DNA of 64,000 bases from the NCBI RefSeq assembly GCF_013363755.1, contig NZ_CP054840.1:1481501-1545500 (forward strand). Direction: 5' to 3'. Position 1 is the stretch's first letter, and each line of letters begins with the position of its first letter. Origin of the DNA: Comamonas antarctica (GTDB lineage: Bacteria; Pseudomonadota; Gammaproteobacteria; Burkholderiales; Burkholderiaceae_C). The notes below the pieces were generated by a model. The model ran no database searches and was not told the DNA's origin. It saw nothing but the letters and a program-made list of their open reading frames with translations. This document shows positions 57,716 to 64,000 of this stretch, piece after piece. The position numbers were made by a program, and so were the translations under genes.

Positions 57716-58720
57716 TTACAGTGCCGAGATGTTCTTGTCCTTGGCGATCTTGCTCCAGCGCGTGTAATCCGCGGCCAGGCGCTTGCGCATGGTTTCGGAG
57801 TCCTGGTAGCTGGCCACGGCGCCAGCGCCGATCAGCTTCTTCTGCAGTTCGGCATCGGCCAGGATGACCTTCAGCTCGGCATTGAGGCGGTCGATGATGG
57901 CGCGCGGCGTGCCCAGCGGCGCAATCAGGCCGCCCCAGGTGTCGGCATCGAAGCCGGCGAAGCCTTGCTCGGCCACGGACTTGATGCCCGGCAGCAGCAG
58001 CTTGGCCTTGTTCGAGCTGCCGGCGATGGCGCGCAGCTTGCCGGCCTGGATGTGGGGCAGGGCGGCAACCACATCGGCAAACATCACGGGGATCTGGCCG
58101 CCGATCAGGTCGGTCACGGCCGGTGCGCTGCCGCGGTAGGGGATGTGCTGCATCTGGAAGCCGCCCAGATCCTTGAGCTGTTCCATCGACAGGTGGCCGA
58201 AGCTGCCGGTGCCCGAGCTGGTGTAGTTCAGCGGCGTTTCGGCGGCCTTGGCGTGCGCGATCAGCTGCTGCAGGTTGGTGACGTCGGGCAGCACGCGCGG
58301 GTTGATCACGATGGCCATCGGCAGGTCATAGACCGTGGCCACGGGCATGAAGTCCTTGCGCACGTCGTAGGCGTTGTTGTTGAACAGCAGCGGAGCCAGC
58401 AGCGCCGGCATGCCGAACATCGACAGGTTGTAGCCATCGGCGGGCGACTTGATGAACGCGGCCGTGCCGATCGAGCCCGACGCGCCGGGACGGTTCTCGA
58501 CGATCATGGTCTGGCCCAGGCGCTCGCTGAGCTTTTGCGCGACGATGCGCGCGGCGGTGTCGGTGGGGCCGCCCGGCGGGAAGGCCACGACGATCTTCAC
58601 CAGCTTGTTGGGCCAGGCGGGGTCGGCGGCGAAGCTGATGCCCGGCAGGGCGCTCAGCGCGCCAGCGGCGCCGGCGGCCAGCAGGTGGCGGCGATTGAGG
58701 GAAGCTTGTGGCTTGGTCAT
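57716..58720 (-). CDS. Bug/TctC-family periplasmic receptor
   Basis: This 334-residue protein has a twin-arginine-like signal (LNRRHLLAAGAAGALSAL, cleavage at SFAAD). Bug landmarks are WPNKLVKIVVAFPPGGPTDT, IVENRPGASGSIGTA, QHIPYRGSAPAVTDLIGGQI and DADTWGGLIAPLGTP. GGAGACAAG precedes the ATG. It lies 27 bp downstream of a CoA-transferase gene on the same strand and probably delivers that enzyme's acid substrate. TctA/TctB subunits are absent. Confidence 0.91.
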   Translation of the reverse strand: MTKPQASLNRRHLLAAGAAGALSALPGISFAADPAWPNKLVKIVVAFPPGGPTDTAARIVAQKLSERLGQTMIVENRPGASGSIGTAAFIKSPADGYNLSMFGMPALLAPLLFNNNAYDVRKDFMPVATVYDLPMAIVINPRVLPDVTNLQQLIAHAKAAETPLNYTSSGTGSFGHLSMEQLKDLGGFQMQHIPYRGSAPAVTDLIGGQIPVMFADVVAALPHIQAGKLRAIAGSSNKAKLLLPGIKSVAEQGFAGFDADTWGGLIAPLGTPRAIIDRLNAELKVILADAELQKKLIGAGAVASYQDSETMRKRLAADYTRWSKIAKDKNISAL

Positions 58721-58747
58721 GACTTGTCTCCGGTAAAAAACCTGTAC

Positions 58748-59956
58748 TTAGATGATGTTGTGCGCGCGCAGGTCGGCAATGGCGTCGGCCGCCAGTCCCA
58801 GTTGCTCGCTCAAAACGGCGTCGGTGTGTTCGCCCAGATGGGGCGGGGGCATGCGCACGGGCAGGCGTTCGCCATCCATCGCGTAAGGGGGCGCGAGCAC
58901 GGCCTGCGCGCCGGCTTCGCTGTCGTCATAGCGGTGCAGCAAGCCTGCCGCCTGGGCGCGTTCGGACTGCAGCGCATCGAGCAGGCCCAGCACCTCGCCG
59001 CAGGGAATCTGCGCCGCCGTGAGCTGCGCCAGCAGTTCTGCGCGCGGTTTGCGCGCCAGCGCGGCGTGGATCAGCGGCATCAGCACATGGCGGTTGGCCG
59101 AGCGTGCGGTGTTGGTGGCGAAGCGCTCGTCGGTGGCCCATTCGGGGTGGCCGATGATCTCGTTGCAAAAGCGCTGGAACTGGCCGTTGTTGCCCACGGT
59201 GATCACCAGCGGGCCGTCGGCGGCTTCGAATACGCCGTACGGCACGATGGACGGGTGGGCGTTGCCGAACTTCGGCGGGTCGCCGTCCTTGAGCAGTGCT
59301 TCCATGCCGTAGTAGCTGGTGATCATCAGGCCGCAGTCATAAAGCGCCATCTGCACATGGCGGCCCTTGCCGGTGCTGTGGCGCTCGTACAGCGCGGCCA
59401 GGATGGCCTGCGCGGAATACATGCCGGTGAACATGTCCACGGCGGCCACGCCGAACTTGAGCGGGCCCTGGCCTTCGTCGCCGTTCATCGCCATCAGGCC
59501 GGCTTCGCCCTGCACGACCAGGTCGTAGCCCGGGCGCTTGGCTTCTGCGCCGGAGCGCGAATAGCCCGAGATCGAGCAGTACACCAGGCGCGGGTTGAGC
59601 GCGCTGAGCTGCTCATAGCCCAGGCCCAGCTTCTCGGCGCCGCCGACCTTGAAGTTCTGGATCACTACATCGCTTTTCGCCGCGAGCTGCAGCGCGATTT
59701 CCTGGCCCCGGGGCGATTGCAGGTCCAGACTGATCGAGCGCTTGTTGCGGTTGGCGCTGTTGAAGTAGGAGGTGTTGCGGCTGCCGACGCGCACGCCCCA
59801 GTCGCGCGTGTCGTCGCCGCGGCTCGGGTGCTCGACCTTGATGACGTCGGCGCCCAGGTCGGCCAGCGACATGGCGCACATCGGGCCGGCCAGCACACGC
59901 GACAGGTCGAGAACACGCAGGCCAGCCAGCGGCTGGAGGGGAAGGGAAGCGCTCAT
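58748..59956 (-). CDS. Class III CoA-transferase (CaiB/BaiF family)
   Basis: This 402-residue enzyme moves CoA between acids through an aspartyl-anhydride intermediate. It has LAGLRVLDLSRVLAGPMCAM, DVIKVEHPSRGDDTRDWG, FNSANRNKRSISLDLQSPRG and GYDLVVQGEAGLMAMNG. The catalytic Asp lies in GVAAVDMFTGMYSAQA. The start at 59956 begins the family homology. It forms an operon with the downstream Bug gene and is divergent from the LysR at 60114. The acid pair is not deducible. Confidence 0.92.
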   Translation of the reverse strand: MSASLPLQPLAGLRVLDLSRVLAGPMCAMSLADLGADVIKVEHPSRGDDTRDWGVRVGSRNTSYFNSANRNKRSISLDLQSPRGQEIALQLAAKSDVVIQNFKVGGAEKLGLGYEQLSALNPRLVYCSISGYSRSGAEAKRPGYDLVVQGEAGLMAMNGDEGQGPLKFGVAAVDMFTGMYSAQAILAALYERHSTGKGRHVQMALYDCGLMITSYYGMEALLKDGDPPKFGNAHPSIVPYGVFEAADGPLVITVGNNGQFQRFCNEIIGHPEWATDERFATNTARSANRHVLMPLIHAALARKPRAELLAQLTAAQIPCGEVLGLLDALQSERAQAAGLLHRYDDSEAGAQAVLAPPYAMDGERLPVRMPPPHLGEHTDAVLSEQLGLAADAIADLRAHNII

Positions 59957-60065
59957 GGGAAGGGCCTTGTCCAACAGATCAACAACGAGGCACGCAGACC
60001 CCTCTATTTGCCGGCGCACGCAGCGCTGCGCCAAGCTGGTGCGTATTTTGATATGTTTAGAAAAT

Positions 60066-60081
60066 TTATCAATTGTGATAA
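60066..60081. promoter_or_regulatory. Candidate LysR operator TTATCA-N4-TGATAA
   Basis: A perfect 6-bp inverted repeat with a 4-base centre lies in an AT-rich stretch 33 bp before the LysR start and about 110 bp before the CoA-transferase start. It is the only clear palindrome in this divergent gap. The size and place fit a LysR recognition site. Confidence 0.5.
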
Positions 60082-60113
60082 AAATTGAACATTGTGTAAT
60101 CGAAAATTTGACA

Positions 60114-61013
60114 ATGAACCTGGCCACCCTGTCCCTGCTGGTCGACATCATCGAAGCCGGCAATCTCAGCAAGGCGGCAGCCCGGCTGGGAGTGAGCCGC
60201 GCCAGCGTGAGCCAGCGGCTCAACCAGCTCGAGCGGGAACTGGACCAGCAACTGCTGCGGCGCACCACGCGCCAGATCGAGCCCACCGAACTCGGCTGGA
60301 AGCTGTATGAGCATGGACGCGCGATGCGCAAGGAGTTGCTCGCTGCCAGCGAAGCCGTGAGCACGCTGGGCCAGGGCCTGCAGGGCACGGTGCGCCTGTC
60401 GGTGCCCAGCGGCTACGGGCAGCTGACGATGTCGGCATGGCTCACCGAGTTCATGCAGATCTATCCGGGCGTGACGCTGGAGGTGGTTTTCAACAACGAC
60501 ATGGCCGACCTGCTGGAGGGCGAAGTGGATTTCGCGATGCGCGTGATGGCCGAGCCGCCGCTGAACCTGGTGGCGCGCAACATGGGGCCGGTGCACTACG
60601 TGGCGTGCGCAGCCCCGGCGCTGGTGCAGCAGCACGGCATGCCCGGCAGCCTTGCGGACCTGCACCAGGTACCGCTGATCACCTCGAATCTCACGGGCCA
60701 GAAGCTGCGCCTGGCCGGCCACCACCTGGGCGGCACCGAGCTGCGCATCAAGCCGCGTCTGATGTCGGCGAATTTCTATTTCCTGCGCGACGCCATCCTG
60801 CAAGGCCTGGGCGTGGGCGTCGTGCCCGATTACATGGTGCGCGAGCCACTGCAGCGCGGCGATCTGGTGCGGCTGCCCTTTGCGCCGGGCAGCCTGGACT
60901 TCCTGTCCACCCACAAATACCTGCTGTACATGCCCACGCGCTTTCAGACCCGGGCCATTGCGACGCTGATCGATTTCCTGCTGGCCAAGGCGGCGCAGCA
61001 GGGGGCCGGCTGA
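60114..61013 (+). CDS. LysR-family transcriptional regulator
   Basis: This 299-residue LysR protein has an HTH in MNLATLSLLVDIIEAGNLSK and GVSRASVSQRLNQLERELDQ, followed by LLRRTTRQIEPTELG. The effector domain carries VRLSVPSGYGQLTMSAWLTE and ILQGLGVGVVPDYMV. The start at 60114 begins the HTH homology; the open frame continues upstream through the promoter. It is divergent from the CoA-transferase/Bug operon (157 bp gap) and convergent with the next Bug gene, so the first is its most likely target. Confidence 0.92.
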   Translation: MNLATLSLLVDIIEAGNLSKAAARLGVSRASVSQRLNQLERELDQQLLRRTTRQIEPTELGWKLYEHGRAMRKELLAASEAVSTLGQGLQGTVRLSVPSGYGQLTMSAWLTEFMQIYPGVTLEVVFNNDMADLLEGEVDFAMRVMAEPPLNLVARNMGPVHYVACAAPALVQQHGMPGSLADLHQVPLITSNLTGQKLRLAGHHLGGTELRIKPRLMSANFYFLRDAILQGLGVGVVPDYMVREPLQRGDLVRLPFAPGSLDFLSTHKYLLYMPTRFQTRAIATLIDFLLAKAAQQGAG

Positions 61014-61041
61014 GGCCGGTCCCCGCAGGCGCAGGCGCGCG

Positions 61042-62022
61042 TCACTCGGCCTGGATATTCGCCTCCTTGACCACCTTGCCCCACATATCCCAGTCGTGCT
61101 TGACCATGGCGCCCAGCGCCTTGCTGTCCTTGAAGTCCGCGGTCGCGCCCTGGTCCAGCGCCTTCTTCTGGAAAGCCGGGTCGCTGAGCATGTTGCGCAC
61201 ATCGGTTTCGAGCTTGCGCACGATGTCCTTGGGGGTCTTGGCCGGTGCGAACAGCGCGAACCATGAGGTGGCGTTGACGCCCGGCAGGCCGGCTTCGGCC
61301 GTGGTCGGCACGTTGGCCAGGCTGGGCAGGCGCTCCTTGCCGGTCACGGCCAGCACCTTGAGCTTGCCGGCCTGGATATGCGGCATGAAGGGTGGCGCGG
61401 TGCCGAACGTCAGGTCCACCTGGCCGCTAAGCAGATCCTGCAGCGCCGGGCCCGTGCCCTTGTAGGGCACGTGCACCATGCGGATGCCGGCCGCCTGCTC
61501 CAGTTGCACGCCGGTCACATGCTGCAGCGAGCCATTTCCCGAGGAAGCATAGTTGAGCTTTGCGGGATTGGCCTTGGCGTAGGCCACCAGTTCCTGCATG
61601 TTGTTGACCGGCAGGTCGCGGCGCACGACGATGATCTGCGGTGCCGACAGCACGTTGGCCACGGGCACGAAATCGGCTGGCTCCCAGGCGCTTTTCGCCA
61701 GATGCGGCGAGATCACATGAAAGCCCGAGTACTGCATCAGCAGTGTGTAGCCGTCGGCTTCGGCGCGCTTGGCCTGGGCCGCGGCGATATTGCCGTTGCC
61801 GCCGCCCTTGTTCTCCACCACGATCGACTGGCCCAGCACCGGGCTCAGCGCCTGCGCCGTCATGCGCGCGGCCAGGTCGGTGGTGCCGCCGGCCGCGGCC
61901 GGCACCACCATGGTGATGGGCTTGGTGGGATAGTCGGCGCGCGCCATGGCCGTGCCAGCCAGGCCCAGGGCCAGGCCGGTGGCCACTGCCAGACGCGAGA
62001 ATTGCTTACGGTTGATTGTCAT
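61042..62022 (-). CDS. Bug/TctC-family periplasmic receptor
   Basis: This 326-residue protein has a Sec-type signal (INRKQFSRLAVATGLALGL, cleavage near AMARA). Bug landmarks are YPTKPITMVVPAAAGGTTDL, VVENKGGGNGNIAA, VHVPYKGTGPALQDLLSGQV and VPTTAEAGLPGVNATSW. AAGGAGAC precedes ATG 62022; an ATG 12 codons upstream would spoil the signal. It is 32 bp after the HMG-CoA lyase gene, the last gene of a CoA-transferase / lyase / receptor operon. Confidence 0.91.
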   Translation of the reverse strand: MTINRKQFSRLAVATGLALGLAGTAMARADYPTKPITMVVPAAAGGTTDLAARMTAQALSPVLGQSIVVENKGGGNGNIAAAQAKRAEADGYTLLMQYSGFHVISPHLAKSAWEPADFVPVANVLSAPQIIVVRRDLPVNNMQELVAYAKANPAKLNYASSGNGSLQHVTGVQLEQAAGIRMVHVPYKGTGPALQDLLSGQVDLTFGTAPPFMPHIQAGKLKVLAVTGKERLPSLANVPTTAEAGLPGVNATSWFALFAPAKTPKDIVRKLETDVRNMLSDPAFQKKALDQGATADFKDSKALGAMVKHDWDMWGKVVKEANIQAE

Positions 62023-62054
62023 TGTGTGTCTCCTTGGTTTTGTAATGACGGGCC

Positions 62055-63053
62055 TCAAAGCCCGTTTGCCGTTGCCTGCAGCCGCTCGTGCGCGCGGCTG
62101 CGGATTTCTTCGAGCGATGCGGGCGCAGGGTGCAGCTGGTGCACCGGGCCTGCCTTGACGATCGCACTGGGGATGTCATGGCCGATCTGCGCCGGCAGCC
62201 CCGCCGCGACCTGCGTCAGCGCGGCGAGGTCCACGCCGGTGTCGTAGCCCATGAGCTGCAGCGCATGCACCAGTTCCTCGGTGCAGGCATTGCCGCTGGC
62301 GCCGGGTGCATAGGGGCAGCCGCCCAAGCCGCCCACGGAGGCGTCGAAACGGTCTGCGCCGGCATCGATGGCGGCAAGCACATTGGCCAGCGCCATGGCA
62401 CGCGTGTCGTGGAAATGCAGCGTCAATGGGGTCTGCGGCCAGCGCGCCTTGAAGGCGCGTACCAGTGCATGCACCTGCGCCGGATGGGCCATGCCCGTGG
62501 TGTCGCACAGCGTGATGCCTTGCACGCCCAGCGCGATGAAACGTTGCGACCAGTCGAGCACGACCTGCTCGGGCACATCGCCCTCCATCGGACAGCCGAA
62601 GCTGCACGACAGCGAGACGTTGACGGCTGCCTGGCCTTGCTGCGCGACGGCGATCACTTCCTGCAAGCCGGCAAACGACTGCGACCGCAGCATGCGCAGA
62701 TTGCACAGGTTGTGCGTCTCGCTGACCGACATCACCAGGTTCAGCTCGTCGGCACCGGCGCCCATCGCGCGCTGCGCGCCCTTGACGTTGGGCACCAGGC
62801 AGGTCATGACGGTGCCGGGCCGGCGCTCGATGCCGCGCAGCACCGACTCGGCATCCGCGAGCGCGGGAATCGCCGTGGGAGAGACGAATGCCGTGACCTC
62901 GACCTTGGCCAGCCCTGCGGCCGACAGCGCATTCACCATCGCGATCTTCTGCGCCGTGGGCACGAAAGCCTTCTCCATCTGCAGGCCGTCGCGCGGGCCG
63001 ACTTCCTGGATATGGATGCGTCTGCCGGCGCCATTCCAGACGGCCGTGCTCAT
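62055..63053 (-). CDS. Hydroxymethylglutaryl-CoA lyase family protein
   Basis: This 332-residue TIM-barrel lyase has EVGPRDGLQMEKAFVPTAQK at the N-terminus, CSFGCPMEGDVPEQVV, LCDTTGMAHP, HFHDTRAMALANVLAA and the C-terminal active-site loop GLGGCPYAPGASGN with the essential Cys. The family splits HMG-CoA into acetyl-CoA and acetoacetate; close relatives act on similar 3-hydroxy acyl-CoAs. Its ATG overlaps the stop of the upstream CoA-transferase, which could charge the acid with CoA. It could also finish mevalonate oxidation started by the HMG-CoA reductase at 10443, about 50 kb away. Confidence 0.93.
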   Translation of the reverse strand: MSTAVWNGAGRRIHIQEVGPRDGLQMEKAFVPTAQKIAMVNALSAAGLAKVEVTAFVSPTAIPALADAESVLRGIERRPGTVMTCLVPNVKGAQRAMGAGADELNLVMSVSETHNLCNLRMLRSQSFAGLQEVIAVAQQGQAAVNVSLSCSFGCPMEGDVPEQVVLDWSQRFIALGVQGITLCDTTGMAHPAQVHALVRAFKARWPQTPLTLHFHDTRAMALANVLAAIDAGADRFDASVGGLGGCPYAPGASGNACTEELVHALQLMGYDTGVDLAALTQVAAGLPAQIGHDIPSAIVKAGPVHQLHPAPASLEEIRSRAHERLQATANGL

Positions 63054-64000
63054 TGGATCACCCCCTTTTCGCGCAGCTGGGCGATCTGCGTGGCGTCCAG
63101 GCCCATGCCGGCCAGCACCGCATCGGTGTCGTCGCCCAGCCCGGGCGCGCTCGAGCGCACCGTGCCCGGTGTGCCCGACAGCTTGGGAACGACGCCCGGC
63201 ACTTCGACGCTGTAGCCGTCGCGCGTCTGCTGCTGCAGGATCATGTCGCGCGCGCGGTAGTGCGGGTCTTCGCAGATGTCCTTCGCGGTGTAGACACGGC
63301 CGGCCGGCACGCGCGCCGCGCCCAGTTGCTCCAGCACCTGCGCGATACCGCGCGATTGCGTCCAGGCGCCAATCGCGGCGTCGATTTCCTGCACCCGTGC
63401 AACACGCCCGGCGTTGCTGGCGAGATCGGGATCGTTGGCCAGCTCTTCACGCCCGATGGCCTGCATCAGGCGCTTGAAGATGCTGTCGCCATTGCCGGCC
63501 ACCAGCACCCAGCCATCGGAGCAGGGGTAGGCGTTCGACGGTGCGATGCCGGGCAGCGCGCTGCCTGCGGCTTCGCGCACCGCGCCAAAGGCGCTGTATT
63601 CGGGCACCAGGCTTTCCATGACGTTGAACACGGCTTCGTGCAGCGCCACGTCGATCACCTGGCCCTTGCCGCCATGCGCCTTGCGGTGGTAGAGCGCGGT
63701 GAGCACGCCAATGGTGCCGTGCAGGGCGGCAAGCGTGTCGCCTATCGATACGCCCACGCGCACCGGCACCCGCCCTGGCTCGCCGGTGAGGTGGCGCAGC
63801 CCGCCCATGGCTTCACCCACCACGCCGAATCCGGGCAGGTCGCGGTACGGGCCGGTCTGGCCATAGCCGGAGATGCGCAGGATGATCAGGCCGGGATTGA
63901 TGGCATGCAGTTCGTCGGGCGACATGCCCCAGCCTTCGAGCGTGCCCGGCCGGAAGTTCTCGATCAGCACGTCGGTTTCCTGGAGCAGGCGGCGCACCAG
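63050..64000 (-). CDS. Class III CoA-transferase (CaiB/BaiF family), 5' end beyond window
   Basis: The 317 visible codons form the C-terminal three quarters of a CaiB/BaiF enzyme. The stretch ETDVLIENFRPGTLEGWG, which lies near residue 90 in full-length family members, is almost at the cut. Then come LRISGYGQTGPYRDLPGFG, the catalytic Asp in VGVSIGDTLAALHGTIG and a C-terminal LSGTPGTVRSSAPGLGDDTD. The reading frame runs off the end at 64000, so the start is not seen. It overlaps HMG-CoA lyase by 4 bases and is expected to load its substrate with CoA. Confidence 0.92.
   Translation of the reverse strand: MVRRLLQETDVLIENFRPGTLEGWGMSPDELHAINPGLIILRISGYGQTGPYRDLPGFGVVGEAMGGLRHLTGEPGRVPVRVGVSIGDTLAALHGTIGVLTALYHRKAHGGKGQVIDVALHEAVFNVMESLVPEYSAFGAVREAAGSALPGIAPSNAYPCSDGWVLVAGNGDSIFKRLMQAIGREELANDPDLASNAGRVARVQEIDAAIGAWTQSRGIAQVLEQLGAARVPAGRVYTAKDICEDPHYRARDMILQQQTRDGYSVEVPGVVPKLSGTPGTVRSSAPGLGDDTDAVLAGMGLDATQIAQLREKGVIQ

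Noticed and set aside
57638..60088. Open frame of 816 codons on the plus strand
   Set aside because: Antisense to the Bug and CoA-transferase genes, with shadow composition.

Overview
This 64 kb window is chromosomal DNA of a GC-rich betaproteobacterium, most likely a member of the Comamonadaceae (Acidovorax/Comamonas/Delftia/Variovorax type). The assignment rests on gene content: the block rimP-nusA-infB-rbfA-truB-typA, the smpB/ratA-rnfH and guaB-guaA neighbourhoods, the cbpA-cbpM pair, and four orphan Bug (TctC-type) periplasmic receptors next to LysR regulators and CoA-dependent catabolic enzymes. No database was consulted. No rRNA, tRNA, CRISPR array, prophage or insertion sequence was seen, and no gene-free stretch exceeds about 300 bases.

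Region 1 (1-13.2 kb) looks like a catabolic locus. It holds a truncated aminoglycoside-phosphotransferase-like gene, a large MalT-type LuxR regulator, and a branched-chain-type ABC transporter (binding protein, LivH, a fused LivM-LivG, LivF). These are followed by an AMP-forming acyl-CoA synthetase and, convergently, a class II (degradative) HMG-CoA reductase divergent from a MocR (GntR/aminotransferase) regulator. The same 7-bp element CTGTACC occurs as paired half-sites upstream of the transporter and in the reductase/MocR gap, which suggests one regulon. I infer mevalonate (or a related branched hydroxy-acid) uptake and oxidation. An HMG-CoA lyase at 62-63 kb could supply the next step.

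Region 2 (13.3-20.6 kb) carries a YxFxxD lipoprotein, a dienelactone-hydrolase-like enzyme, a cysteine-rich hypothetical protein, a LysR / split AtuA / Bug cassette, a DUF2789 protein, and a zinc-type CDF exporter with a 12-fold Asp-His tail. Region 3 (20.7-27.3 kb) has fabI with a strong terminator, divergent from a complete yejABEF-type peptide importer. Region 4 (27.3-32.3 kb) is a second LysR/Bug cassette whose enzymes are a fluoroacetate-dehalogenase-like hydrolase and a LeuC/LeuD-type dehydratase pair. Region 5 (32.3-39.9 kb) holds two lipocalins, an ABC exporter, a 55-residue basic protein, cbpA-cbpM, two multiheme cytochromes c and a thioredoxin-like protein.

Region 6 (39.9-56.5 kb) is housekeeping: the nusA/infB operon with a nested leader hairpin, typA, a 3-hydroxyisobutyryl-CoA hydrolase-like gene, smpB, ratA-rnfH, guaB-guaA and an M16 peptidase. 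Region 7 (56.6-64 kb) has a serine acetyltransferase and two more Bug modules: Bug plus a class III CoA-transferase with a divergent LysR, and an operon of CoA-transferase, HMG-CoA lyase and Bug that runs off the window edge.
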